The position numbers and the translations under genes were made by a program. A DNA stretch of 64,000 nt from Eudromia elegans (lineage: Eukaryota > Chordata > Aves > Tinamiformes > Tinamidae): NCBI GenBank assembly GCA_003342815.1, contig PTEX01000024.1, positions 570,402 through 634,401 on the forward strand. Reading direction: 5' to 3'. Under the pieces are notes generated by a model. The model did no database searches. It saw only the letters and a list, made by a program, of their open reading frames with translations, and was not told the DNA's origin. Below, piece by piece: positions 36,131 to 48,858 of the stretch; positions within the stretch are counted from its first letter, which is position 1; every line of letters begins with the position of its first letter.

Positions 36131-36599
36131 AGCAAGGAAACACAGACTGTCCATCTGCTTGCCCAGCTGCTGCTCTAAAGACAAATCCCTCCCCGCTGAA
36201 AATGGTGAAGTTGCTGTTGTGGAGCAGCCTTTCCAGAAAAAGGCACACCACCTCCTGACTGACGAGCCCTTTGCACAACGGCACAAGCCACGTTGTGTTT
36301 TGCATCCGTTATTTTCATGCGAGAGACTTTGGGGAATTACAGAGATGAGAGATGGAATAAGACGGATGGAATCTGCCATAAGCAAAATCATATCCTTAAG
36401 TTAAATTAGAAGAACAAAGAGAGCAGAAGAACTGTGTCTTATAGAAATGTTTGCATTTCCTTGAGTTTAAACTCTATGAAGGAATGTCAGCCTGGCCTGG
36501 GGAAGAGGAGAGAACTTAATAGGTTTTTTTGGTCAAACATTTGTTTTTCAGTTAATTTTTTTGACAAAGATTAGGAGACTGTTGTTTGTTGCAGTGTCC

Positions 36600-37260
36600 C
36601 ACGGCCATGGTACGTTACTTGGCTAAAGGAATAAACCATAAGGGGACACGTAGAGGAAAGGGCATTTTTGCTGCAAGCCCGTCCTCGCTGCCTGCCGAGG
36701 CTGCTGCGGGTAAGTGCCGGGTGCCCCGTCCCGCTCGCAGCCCGAGCTCTCCCTCCGCAGGGCCCGGCTGGGGAGGAGGCCCCGTGGGGACGTCAGAGGT
36801 GGAACGGAGCCCCCCAGAGAGCCCGTCTCACGGCCGCGCCACACGCAGGGCCCCTCTCGCGGGAGCGTCTCCGCGTCCCGGGCTCCCTTGGAACGCAGAG
36901 CGAGCCCGCGGCCCTCCTGCCATTGCCCTTCCAGGGCAGCGCGCTTTGTGCGGAACGGTAAATCCCAGGATGAGCTAATCTGTAAACTCCACAATAGGCT
37001 CCTTATTCCTGAGAGATTATTCTCATCTCCACGAGAGCTGCTTGGAGCGCTCTGGCGTTCGCTTGCCTCCCCTGCTGCCGCCGTGCCTCCGAGGGGACCG
37101 CGAGCCGGGGCGAAGGGCAGCTCATTTGAAGCTGGGCAGCAACACAAGCGTCCCCAGAGCTCCACAGACCCATAACGGCCCCAGAAGCGCTGTGCAGAGC
37201 AGCTCCCCACGGAGCACGCCGAGGACTCGCGGCTCTCCAACCCTGCCGCACCAACAGACT
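36600..37260. promoter_or_regulatory. CpG island candidate, possible promoter / first exon
   Basis: Dense CpG from about 36690 to 37235, which by eye looks long and rich enough to meet classical island criteria. It contains a CRE-like GACGTCA near 36789. On the plus strand an ATG in excellent context (GCCATGG, ATG at 36607) opens a frame of about 35 codons that reaches a strong donor, GCGG then GTAAGT, with its GT at 36711-36712. A good acceptor-like 'ctctccctccgcag' follows near 36760. The peptide ('MVRYLAKGINHKGTRRGKG') is not recognised. The minus strand is open for 205 codons across the same block, so openness here is not evidence of coding. Confidence 0.4.
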
Positions 37261-37600
37261 CAAGGCTGACGACCGCTCACAAAGGGCTGAAATTAATGAA
37301 GTTCCTCCTCATGCTCCCTCTTGCCTTCCTAGGAAATGTAAAGCACTCCTTCCTGATTCCGCCTTCTTTCCTTCCTTGGATTTCAAATGTAATTTGGGAT
37401 TGTTTTGGTTAATGAAAGCAAGAGCTGCTAGAGAAAAACAGAAAGAGCCTAATACTGAAAATGTGCCTAAAGTAACTGTGTTCTTGCTTTTCTCATTCCA
37501 GTAACTTCCACGTTCTGTTTTACTTCACTATTTCTTGCAGAAGTAATAAAAATTGACAAATACTACAGTTGGTCAGTGAAATATTTTCATATTAGTTAGC

Positions 37601-37689
37601 AGGAGAAGGAGGAAAAATAGAGAATCAGAAAATATAGGAGGAGAGGTAGAAAAAGACAGGGAAGACAGAGCAAAAAGATAATAAAAGGG
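37601..37689 (+). repeat. Purine-rich tract
   Basis: About 90 bases are nearly all A and G on the plus strand, with only scattered C and T. This is low complexity with strand asymmetry; the minus strand would be a long pyrimidine tract. No element family is implied. Confidence 0.7.
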
Positions 37690-38250
37690 ACCCACAGTGT
37701 GATGCATTTAATATCAGTGGAAATGAGAGAAACAGCTGGTAAAGTCCCCAAAGCTCCACGGATCTCAAAGGCTGGACACTTTAACTGAAGTTACGTCAGC
37801 TCACCCCACAGAAGTGCGTTTCAAACTCCTTACAACATCTCTCGATGTGCTAGAACACCCCAGTAAAGTCACATTTTGCTTAATTTTTCTCTTTTACAAA
37901 GAGCAAGAAGGAAGGTTTTATTTTTTTGATGGATGATTTCACCAGCGCCTGAAAAGCAGACTCCTGGACACACTGTCTCTCTCATCCTAGCTGTTTCCAC
38001 ACCAGAAATACCTACAGGTTTTAATGGAAATAAACGGGGCCAGTGAAATTCTGTAGAAATGTACAAAGTTTCCCTGCAAGATCCTCCAAAGGGATGATCC
38101 TGTCCTTCCTGGAGGTCTTTTGAACCATTACGTTAGACCCTAGAGCAGGGCTGTAATTTTCTATTAACTTTTATGGGACATTTTTAAACAAACTATAGAA
38201 AGTTAATTTCCTACCAAGTTCCATGGCTATTTCTTGAGGCTTATTGTAGT
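37690..38250. other. Noncoding, no feature recognised
   Basis: AT-leaning sequence without supported features. Confidence 0.55.
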
Positions 38251-38254
38251 ATTA

Positions 38255-38420
38255 TTATTAATAATGAGAAGGTGTCGCTTTATAGCACATTTCACCTTCA
38301 AAGCACTTTACAAACAGTAACTAATACTTACTCATCATGATTTTCTGATAGAGTAGAAACACTGGTGCTTTGCAAAGAAGCAGTATGAGCTCTATCACTC
38401 TGGAACAGAATTGAGGGGTA
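38255..38420 (-). mobile_element. Ancient amniote SINE/LINE tail relic, minus strand
   Basis: The plus-strand string 'tttatagcacatttcacctt' with 'caaagcactttacaaacagt' (about 38279-38319) closely resembles the reverse complement of an old amniote repeat tail ('tatagcgcctttcatccgag' with 'caaagcactttacaaacatt'). It is preceded by 'attattattaataat', as that tail often is. The element therefore points to the minus strand. The rest, to about 38420, is too diverged to align by eye. Family name uncertain (MIR- or L3-like). Confidence 0.55.
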
Positions 38421-41400
38421 TTTTTTGCTTTGTTAAATTTCACCATCCAAGTTCACTAGGGTGAAAATATGGATGTGAATCTAAACTTAAGTGAAAATTC
38501 AGACCTTTTGGACATACTTCATTGGAATGATACACTTGGACACCAACCTACATCTGATTTTCTGAGCCTGGGTACTGTTTCCAAGCAGCTGACAGCACCA
38601 GGAGACAGATGGATGGATGCAGAAAGGTTACGGGTCTCACTCAAAGGCACTAATAGCAGCTGAGAGTTGCTGGAATGAAGCGACAGGAACGTAAAAAAAG
38701 GATGACTAGAACTGCCTGTGCTCCACAGAGCTCCCACTTAAATCAAAGGCACAACCAACTTCAAAGGCAGCTGGAATAGCTACAAATAGTATATGTAAAA
38801 AATGAGGAACGTTTTGCTTATGAAGACTGCTAATATTTTATAACCATGTCTGTTGTGCCTGCAGCTTATTTCTCTCTGCAGAGTGTATTGCTCAGTATTT
38901 ACATCCCTTTACGTTCACAGGGACTAGGAGGAGCGGCACGGTCTCAAACAGCACCATGTCCCGTGCAGGGGCTGCAATCCTGGGCATTCCTGCGGCCCGC
39001 GACCCCCCTGCTTGGTGCAGAGCAGCTCTCCCAAAGGGGCTCCGCTAAACCAGCCCGCACAGAGCCAGCTCCAGCTGGAAATAACTTTCTAAGCAAACAA
39101 TATAACATTTGATGGCCCAAATCAGCATCTGGCTTAGAGCCACCAACTTCCACGAGCTCCCCCAGGGATAAATTGTCCCTTTTGTCTAAACTAATTTGCT
39201 CATATGTCTTGAGGTTACATATTTTTATGCATGCTTTTATAAAACTCCACATATAACCTTCACTAATGAAAAAGAACTTCAAAAGCACAGCACCCTGTGC
39301 AGAGTCTAAGGTGAGAACTCTTCCTGCTTTAAATATAATCTCAGGTTATAAACAAAGCATTCAATAGTCAGGTTTACAGTGCCAAAATTTAGCTTTTTTA
39401 CCATTAATTCCTGATAGAGTGATGCCTTTCACGCTAATATTTTATTGTTCGGCCATACTATTTCCTGCAAGGTAACTCCACATACATAAAATTGTCAGAC
39501 TACATAACAGACATGACTTAAAAATAACTGTGACATGAACACAAGGGAAATACATTGCTGATAACCTTAATGAGATGTGATTTGAAATTAGGAGCTAAAA
39601 ATATCAGACTCGCGTTTTTTACCTTATTATGTTATGTCATGATGTCAAAATTTGTGTGTGCATATATCTGTGAATTATATATTGTGTATATATGCACATT
39701 TTATATGTAAAACACACTTCTACAAAGCACTGCTTTGACTTATCTACTACGGGATTTTTTTTTTTTTTATAATTGATAATTGATATCCTTCCTACATTAT
39801 TCATAGCAACTGAACACACTAAAGCTCAAAAAAGCGAGAGGGAGCTGCCATGATGTTGCAAGTATTATTTTTGCACTCCAAAAGGGGATACAGGGCTTTG
39901 AAAGGAAAAATTATATATATATTTGCTGCTCAGAAGCTTTGTGAAGTCTTTGTAGTGTCCAGCTCTAAATCCAATCACAGTTTCCTAAGGCATCTGCAGA
40001 GCAGGTTGGAATCACTAAGTCTCTAGAGGTGCCACAGCGGTCATCGGGACCCACACTCTTATCATGATGATGTTCCAAGGAGAGGCTTAGTAAAATCACT
40101 CCCTGCAATGCACCAAGAACACCCCTGTGCTGCTTTACACTGAGGAGGAGAGCTTCTGTCGAAACCCTTTTCTCTCACCCGTGTGAGCAGAACAGAGCTT
40201 GGTAACACGCACCTTCCTTCGAGGGGGAATGAGGGCAGCAGAGTCGTTTTGCCCTGCGCCCTCGTCAGCCTCTCCGTAATTAGAGCTAGGGGCACTAGGC
40301 GCACCCCGCTCCCCTCCATCTCTGTTTCCAGCCTGAGTCACTCACTAGGCTGATCCACAACACAAGTTTGAACCATGCAGTGGAGATCTGAGAATTCTCC
40401 CCTGGAGATGCCATCCTGGCTGCCTTCCATGGGTGGGTGCCACCTCCTCGGCTGCCAACGGGAATTGTCTTTCCCCACAGACATGAGAAGAGTTCTGTGA
40501 TTTTGCTGCAGCAGAAAATCCATCCTCGCCCCATTAGCTCCATTTTATCATTGCCAGACAGCAGGAAAGTCACCAAGGCGGGACAAAACACAGTGTCCCA
40601 AAAGAATTAGGGAAGCAGGTAGTACAACAGTGACCAGAACGGTGGTTTTAGAGACCCTGTTCCTGCAGGAAATAAAGGCCAAGTTCACAAAGGACACTTT
40701 TATCGACTGCCTTCAGTGCATTATAAAGAACTCAGCGTCACACTCAGGTTCTCCAAGTCAAGTCTGGCACTCTGTTTTCATCAGCTGCTCTTTATTAAGA
40801 GTTTAAAGCAGGAAACGCTGGCAAATCAACTTCTAATTTTTTATTCAACTCTAAGATTGTTCTGATAACCATATTGGCTTGGAAATAAACAACAGTAAAC
40901 ATAGATTGGCACACACTAAAAGGATAGGCAGTTCTCTAACCACTGTAATTAATATTGCTAGGCTGGGAACTTTAAGGTCCCTGTGTTTCTTGGAGTTGTT
41001 ATGTGCTAGCTAAAATCTGTTCAGTCAGACTGATTTTGGCTTTCATCCACATATATTAATTTTGCCCAGAAGCATTCCAGAAACTTAATTAAGCTAGCAG
41101 GTTACATTTCTCTTATGGTCCATCTTGAACACACAGTCACACTTTTAAAACTGAAATTAGAGAAGAAATTCATTCGAGTCGCCTACATTAAACTCTCAAA
41201 AAAGAAGTAAAAGGATTTCCTCTCACATGGTTACTTAATTTTACATGAAGAAGCCGGGCTGTTTGTTTTCAAGTGTGTTTTAAATGCACACATTTCTGTG
41301 GAAGTGCAGCTGTGGCTTTTGCAGCAAGTAGCCGGCTAGCGCCTCGACGACGGCCCTGGTTCCTTCCCTCAGGAGCACAACTAATTCCCTGACACTTTGT

Positions 41401-41789
41401 AATGTACTCAGACCCTGACTGTTTACCTACTGGCTCAGCCCCTCTAACTCTTCTACTCAGCCATGAAAACCTTTTTATTTACTGCTAAGTGCACTGAGGG
41501 ATGGACCTGAACCACGGCTTCAGGTGCAGAAGCGTTCCACATTCCAACTGAACACTCACAGCTGACTCTCATGCAGGGAAAGATCTTTAAATATCAGAAC
41601 TTTTACAAACTCTGTCTCCAAACCATGCTCTAACTCAGTGGTAACTGTGCTATAGATTTTCAGGTATACCATTTTACAACTTTTTGTTCTGGGGTTCCTG
41701 AACAGAGCTCTCTTCTACTCTGAAAAATAAGAAACACAGACCTCATTCATTGTTTTGCACTCAATTATGGCATCCCGAGAAGCAGTTCA
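38421..41789. other. Noncoding, minor simple repeats
   Basis: Mostly AT-rich. It holds a TG/TA-rich patch at about 39650-39705 and a T-run at 39758-39769. From 40790 to 41265 the DNA is AT-rich with several TAATTA-type motifs, including the palindrome cttaattaag near 41086. A GC-richer piece near 40140-40330 is unremarkable. No gene or repeat family recognised. Confidence 0.5.
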
Positions 41790-42056
41790 GAGGCCCAATA
41801 GTAGGTGGACAAGGGGTATAAACTGAAGCACAGGACGTGTTTCACTCTCCATGTGAGGAATGACTTCCTTTGGTGTGGGGGTGCCGGAGCCCTGGCCCAG
41901 GCTGCCCAGAGAGGCTGTGGAGGCTCCTGCTCTGGAGCCCTTCCAAACCCACCTGGGTGCCACCCTGTGCTCTGGGTGCCCCTGCGGGAGCAGGGGGTTG
42001 GACTAGACGATCTCTGGAGGTCCCTGCCAACCTCAACCCTCCTGGGATTCTGCGGT
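41790..42056 (+). mobile_element. CR1: CR1 LINE, 3' fragment
   Basis: A plus-strand CR1 3' end. 'ggacaaggggtataaactga' starts the recognisable part (about 41807). 'agccctggcccaggctgccc' and 'agaggctgtggaggctcct' follow, then the 3' block 'GGGGGTTGGACTAGACGATC' and 'GGAGGTCCCTGCCAACCTC' (about 41993-42036). The terminal octamer is degraded ('gggattctgcgg'). The ORF2 tail is frame-broken, and the copy is strongly 5'-truncated. Its 3' block matches the minus-strand copy at 4972-5440 more closely than the copy at 1-289. Confidence 0.93.
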
Positions 42057-44512
42057 GGTCGGCTGGATGTGTCAGGCACTACCAGCGGAGTCTTTAAGCC
42101 ACCGTAAGGAAGTCAGTACAAGATGGATACGTGCAGGAAGGTCTGTGTGCTCGCAGCAACGCCCGGACATGGCGCAGGGCAGAAACGCTCTCCTTTTTCC
42201 CACAGGCTGCCCTGTGGATCAGGAAGTTGGGAATTCATGAGGTCACAGCTTGGAGTCTTCCAAAGAGGGGGTGCCTACACGGGCAGGGATGCCCCAGAGC
42301 TCCATCAGTGACACGCTCACCCGGGGCCGCGGCAGTTTGCCTTAGCAAGGGTTAAGGGCCTTAAAATACTCGGTTTATACCTGAAACCCTCTCTGTGTTG
42401 TATTCTGAAGAACAATTTCTGTAGGAGGATTTGCATGCATTACTGCGGTGAATGGAAACTCCCATGGAGCAACTGCAGACGAATATTATTTCACTTCCCA
42501 GCCCACTGTTCATAACTGTATAAGGTATTTACTGAAAGAGATTTTAAATAAGCTAATTCGGGGAGTAGTTCATAGCAATTACGTGACTTCCCCATGCTGA
42601 ACACAAGCCTTCAAATGGAAAAGAGATCAAAACAAGGAAACCTTTTGTCTTTCCTGCTCTTGAAGTCCCCAGCCAGGTACCTTCAAATGACAAATTCTCT
42701 ACTCCACCTACGGAGGATTTAACTGAAAGAAAGTTATTCCCCACTCAAAGAGTAAATTAAGTCTGTTCAAGAAGCAAAGTTAAAAACTGAATTTCAAATA
42801 ATTTAATTACACAATATAATGACTTTACAGGATCTGTGAAGATTCATTAAACAATAGTAATTCCTACCTGATTCCCACCATGACACGCACTGCGCCTTTG
42901 AATTATAAAAGGCCCTAAATTCTTCCTTTCACCGAGCTAATGAAAACGTTAAATTACACTAGCAAGAGTTAACTGAGCAACTGAGACAATCATTTCAAAC
43001 AGATGATCTGGGATGATACAGGATGTTTCAAGATCGGAAACCGTTATTAAATAAACCGCTGGGGCGTGAAGGCAGCCCGGGTGGTTAAACTCAGTGGGCC
43101 ACAAATGAATCTGTGATTTCAGCACTATTAATGTGTTCATCTATCCCTCCAGAACAACCGGGGAAAATGTGAATGAAGCCAGTTTTGTGGACAACTAACC
43201 TGTAAGAGAAGGAGGCCTCACGTTAACATTTTTAGTCACCACATGGATTATGGGGTTAACATTCCTCTACTATTTTCATAGCTATCCCTCAAAAGAAAGA
43301 AAAAATTAACAACCCCCAGCCCTGCAAACCTGCATCGTCGTTAGCTGATGGAGAAGTTAGCACAACTTGTTCTAGTTTGCTGGACGTTTAATTAGAGTGG
43401 GGAAACCCAAGGCGCACTCTTCAGCCCCAGCAGGTTCACTGGGAACGCTGCTTGGAGGAATATTACAGTCCTTTGCCCTTTATTCCACCCAACTCAGTAC
43501 CAGTTGCCATCCCAAGTCTGAAGACCCTACTCAGATGGAATTACCTTACTTGACCTAAGCCTTGAAAAAATGAAAATACATTGGGCCTGAATAACAGTTT
43601 CCAAAGAGGCCGAAGCTGAGCTGGGTCACACCGGCTCCAAGGAATAAAACTCTCTGCACCGTCAAATGGGTGGGAAAAAGAAAAAGCAAAGAAAACCAGA
43701 AAAGAGCCAGGATAGCTCTTGCTTGTCTGTTTTCCTTCACACAAAAAATATTCCCGTTGAACCTGGAGCACAGGGCGAACCTGGGGCTCCATGAACATCT
43801 ACAAGCAACAGCCACCTGCACCCCAGACAATTATTCTGAATAGCAGAACCACTTGAACTGCTCTATTACACATGGCCTGGAGAGAAGGCACCACTCCAAG
43901 CCCCGAAACAAAATAACTGCTGAAACGCATTTAAAGGCTGTTTGAGCGAATCTGCTGAGTATGACAGCGTGGTGGGTCACAACACAGGCTGTCTACTCCT
44001 CTTCTGCACGGGCAAAACACCACGGTGGCTTTTCAAAGAAAAAAAGCTGTAGATAAACAAAAATGTAAGTGGATACAACACCCTATTTGACATAAAACAT
44101 TTCCTTTTTGATATGCCTGAAGATTCTCCATCACTTCCCTATTTCAACTATGTGCTGAGCTTGAGAAACAGTCCCTGCAGCCAGAGAGGCATCAGTGGGC
44201 CAGCAATAGGTCTTGCTACAATCTCAATGACAAATACTAGTAACTAGAAAGATTATAGTGCTGCAGCGTATTCTTAAATATTCTTGTTTGCTGCAGGACA
44301 GGAGCACACACACGTTTAGGAAAAAACTCAGGAAGAAAAATCTCTAGTACCTAAGAAATCAATATAATATGTTTATTATGTAATTTACCACAGTAAATTA
44401 GCCAAGCTATGAGCAGGAATATTATGTAAATCAAGACTGTTGCTTTTGCACTTTTGTTTCTTCACCTAATTTATTCTGCTTACTTCATATCTGTGTAAAT
44501 GCCTAGCTAATT
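42057..44512. other. Noncoding, no feature recognised
   Basis: A GC-richer piece at about 42120-42340 directly follows the CR1 copy; the rest is AT-leaning. No gene or further repeat was recognised. Confidence 0.55.
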
Positions 44513-45004
44513 ATGCAGGCTTGCAATTCAACTGAAATGGCAACACAACAGAAAATATCTGTTACTAATGATGTGAAAGATTGCTTTGTCTGTGTTTATT
44601 GTTTAATCCCCTGCACATTAGCTCGTCAGGACATCTGCAGAGAGGCACTCGTACCAGCGGTGGCGATACCGAAATGCAGATTTGTGTTCCAGCAGCACAA
44701 AAGTGATCTACTGATGTATGGGGCTCTGCGTGGCAGGGTCAGTTTGAAAAACATGCTGCAGTTTATGGGCTGTATGGACTCTGTGCTGTTTGAATGTAAA
44801 AACACATGTGGAAAAAGAAACATTATGAGCAGATCATACTGCTTCTCCTTGCAGAGAGCGTTCATGGTGACCCCACGAAACAGCAACTTCCACAGCCACA
44901 ACCCTGGCACTGATCTCTTGACACACGAGGTTACGAAACCATCAGCCGTGTTTTCTGTGCAGAGGGCCAAGGCCGAGTTTACCTCAGGTGTACATCAGCA
45001 CTAG
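44513..45004 (+). other. Unrecognised open frame, 163 codons
   Basis: An ATG-initiated frame longer than most in this AT-leaning region. The predicted peptide starts 'MQACNSTEMATQQKISVTND', is cysteine-rich in its first part, and has no domain, signal peptide or transmembrane pattern I recognise. The minus strand is also open at 44626-44970. No promoter, splice or polyadenylation context supports it. Most likely a chance open frame; listed because composition alone explains it less well than the frames in GC-rich patches. Confidence 0.12.
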
Positions 45005-48000
45005 CAGCAAACGCCTTAGGGAGTGGACGGGCACTTGCTCTGGATCACAGAATTTTGTCTCATACATATTTAAGCAAATAAACCTAACAAATTTGGCTCT
45101 TAGAGGTTGCATGTGCTTTCAGCCATTAAAGACAACATCATCTAAGTTATTTGCATCTGTAACCTACCCGAATTGATTTGTGTTTGTCTGTGTTGCTCTA
45201 GCTGAATGCATTTGTGCTCGTAACACCTCTCCAAGGCAGCAGCAGAATTATCCAGCAGAATAGCATCTTATTAGTCTGATTTTCCTGACAACAACAACAA
45301 AACCTGACCGACTCTGAGAATCTGAATCGCACATGCAGAAATTCCAGCAGCGTTAGCAAGAAGTTGACTCGCATCCATCGACGGGTCTGACCCAAAGCCA
45401 CTTCCACAGGAACACGTGGCTGCCCAGTGGAACGTTATTTTCCAAGGCCTAACGCAGCACCATAGCCACTAGATGAGATCTTAGCATTCACCTGGCACAG
45501 CCAGGGATTTAACTTGCAGGAGGCAGCATTTGCTGGCTGTACTTTTCCATTGCGTAGCTGAGACTTGGCACCATTGCGTCAGATCAGCGACTTCAAGATA
45601 CAGCAGCGAGAGAGACAGTATCTCAGGGAAGACCTAAGGGGGTCCGAGGGACTTCACTCGGGAGAAGAAACCCTTTGCCCTTTCCATTTCGCACCCATTC
45701 TGACAAGGAGACCTTGAGATAATAACACAGAGGGAATAGCAGTGAATTGTGATTCCGCCCTAAGCCCTCGGTGATTTTTCTTCTGTAGAAATCATTGATC
45801 CAGCTCCTCGCGATTAGCTTGGAGGAATATTCATGGCAACCGTGCTAGCCTCACACATCAGGACGGATGAGCCTCAACACAGCTTCACTTAAATAAGGAT
45901 GGCTACAATATCAGATGAACTAGAGAAACAGCCTGGTCTTGTACCTGGTTAGTGCTTACTGGCTTAAAACTAGACTTCAAACCACGAGATAAGCCACAAA
46001 TACAACTAAAGCTACTTTAGATTTAGCAAATATTTAAAGTACTAAAGGGATTTTTACAGTTGTGATTGAAAACTTGATTGAAGAGCAAAGCAGACCTTAA
46101 AATTATGTTCCATGTGTTGCCAAAGTGGTCCTGTAACTGCACATGAGAGAGTAAAACTGATCACATAGGGCAAAATCCCAAGTGAAATGCTCTGAAATGC
46201 CTTTTTTTATTACATTCCATTCAGCAGGAAGGACATCCATGAAACCTAGTTCTCTTTCTTGGACAATTCAAGTAATTATATAAAAATGTGTGGTAATGAG
46301 CCCTTATGTCCTGCGTTTCCCCCTCCAACCCAAACCTCCTGTTGAGGCGTGCAGACTTCAGGGTGGGTGTTTTACTGTTGTTCACATGTCTGCACATTGG
46401 AGCAGGAAATAACAGGAATTTTTCTGAAGAGCTGTTTTTTCCAAGCTGTGCAACAGATCGGTATTGGTAAAACCCTGACTTCATACACAAAATTCATTAA
46501 GTTATTTCATTTTCCTCACTCAAGACGAACATGGATAAATACATAAATAAGCCCTGAGTGTTCTGATGATACATAAAGACCACAATGGTCAAAGAACCAA
46601 ATGTTTCATCTCATGCTCAGGAAAACGTCAGCATTTCCTTTAGCATGAAGGGCCCTGCAAAACTCTGCCCTGTGCCTCTCAATCCAGATTCCTCCTCCCT
46701 CGACGGCTTCTGTGGCTCATGATCAGGGGCTGTTCTGGGCTCTGGCTTCACTAATGGTGTTTTTTTCCCAAATAAGACACTGCACATCCTGCCACCTGTT
46801 AAATATCTGACTTATTTCACAGCAGCACCAGAACTGAACTGGATGTCTGCAGAGTTTGCTTGCCACCTGCCCTCGATGCTTCCCTTTGCGCCGTGTCTGC
46901 TCCTGCCTTTGGGCTGTGCTCCTCAGAAACCAGTTTCCAGCATGATTACTTCCGAATCTGGAAGAGTCAATTAGCTCATCACGCAAATTAAACACCATCT
47001 GATAACTAATCCTGCCACATCTTATTATAAAATATAATCAAAAGCAGGCACAGTATGATATTAAATACAAATTAGTGCTAGAATGATGCAAATGCTTAGA
47101 AATAACCTCCATATAAATAAAGATTTAAAACTGAATAATAGCAGAGGAGCGCTCACAGTGCCTCACCAAAACACACAATTAGGAATATTTTGCAGAACGT
47201 GCTTTATATTATCATCACATTATGATGTGGCAATTGGGGTCCAGTGACTACAACTGGTAATACAAGGGGTTCCTTCCAGCTGGTAACAGAAAGAAAAAAA
47301 AACTGAGTAAGAAAATTTAATTGAAAATTTATTAATACTCCTATGCATCATGGAATGCTTCTTTCAATTTACAGCAGATAAAATTTAGGGCATTATAATT
47401 TTTAAATTAATAAAATAATCTCCCATCTCCAGAGCAGGCAGGCTCTTTATCTGCTAGGCTTTCTTTCTCTAAGGCTGCAGCCTGCGTGAGCGTGGAAAGG
47501 CAGTGCAGAAGTTAGCAATCAGCAGTCCCCTCTCCAGAGAGATCCTTATCCGAGTTATCTCGTGAAGTTTCCTATTACTTCCTAACTATGTACAGCTAAA
47601 CTTGGCTCTCAGCAAAACCCTCCCAGTCACAGCATCCTTGGAAAGTTTCTCCGAATGAATCTTCTTTGTTGACAAGGCCATGGTGGGAGCTCTTTTGCTC
47701 TTTGAGCCAATGCTAACCAAGCAGCCCCAGGGCAGGGCTGAGCAGTCACTGTCTGGCTGCATCCACCAACACAAAAACCGCTCCGCTCCGTCCTGCCATT
47801 CGGCCAACTCTCTGCCCTCATAACCTCATAACCACATCCACAGCAAAGAGATTTTGCCTTTGGGAGCAATATGGTTGCTGAAAATATACGTGTATATTTT
47901 AATATATAAAGCAAGGGATAAAGCTGTGCAGAGACGGGCTTTGACCACTGCGTATTTCCAAGACACAAGGCAAGCAGCCACCCTGAAACATGCTCCGCAT

Positions 48001-48552
48001 CAAGCACAACTTGCACCGTTTGTGCACATGGTGCTGCCCTTGGAGCCACCAGCACTCCGGCCGAGGAGCTGATTGGAGTGGGATCCCAGGCTAGGAGCTT
48101 GGATTCAGAGACAGATGAGATGATGACATTCTCAAAAATCAGCATGCGTTTCACTTGATTTCTAGTGGACAAAGCAAAGCATCTCCTACTGAGTCTGGCG
48201 GTCTTACCAGCAAGGAGGGACTGTCACTCCCAGGGCTCGTCCGGAAGGATCGGACACACACGTTACTCCCTAATCCTCTACAGGGCAAAGTCAGCCACTC
48301 AAACCACCCTCCTTGACAATTTTAATTAAGAGGACCGTGCAATTAAGTGTCAGCAGTGCTCATGCAGCCCATTCCTTGGCTCTCCTCGAGCCCTGCAAAG
48401 AGGCAGGATCTATGAGCTGGGGGAAGGGGTAAGACGCAGAACCTGCCCTGGCCATCTGCAGTGAGAACGTGAGCCCGTCCTCCACACGTCCACTGAAAAT
48501 CACATCCAGCCTCTCACATCAAAAAGGCATTTTTGAGAATTTCACCTGAAGC
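45005..48552. other. Noncoding, no feature recognised
   Basis: AT-leaning with a short CAA run near 45289-45301 and AT-rich stretches at 47020-47110 and 47290-47420. No repeat family or coding evidence. Confidence 0.5.
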
Positions 48553-48858
48553 TTGGACATCTTTGAAACGACCTCTAAATGTAACTACTGCAACTATGAA
48601 ACATGCATCAAACTGGAGAGCGCTGGAAGAAATGAGGCTTCATTCTGTTTCCTTGGTACTGTACATCTGTCATGTGAGGATCTAAAAAAGGACCTATTAG
48701 AGTATTATTCACTTGATACCTCATCATGGGAGCTTCAATCCACTCTGGTCTCCAGTGCCAATGCTTATGGAGAGAAGGTTTTTATTTCACAGCCCATTGA
48801 GTCAAGGGATGGAGCTGTTTCAGTTGGCTGGGTTAATGTGGGTGCTGCTGATACATAG
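48553..48858 (+). other. Unrecognised open frame, 101 codons
   Basis: An ATG-initiated frame in AT-leaning DNA, ending at TAG 48856. The peptide has a fairly protein-like composition ('LLEYYSLDTSSWELQSTLVS'), and the 'YSLDTSSW' piece faintly recalls a kelch-type strand, but one weak match cannot support a family. No splice or promoter context was identified. Probably chance. Confidence 0.1.

Noticed and set aside
36623-37240. 205-codon minus-strand open frame in the CpG island
   Set aside because: Several frames on both strands are open here because of composition; the peptide is low-complexity Arg/Ser/Gly-rich and unrecognised.
48553-48858. Kelch-type repeat exon
   Set aside because: Only one short stretch (YSLDTSSW) resembles a kelch strand; the glycine pair and spacing of a kelch repeat are missing.
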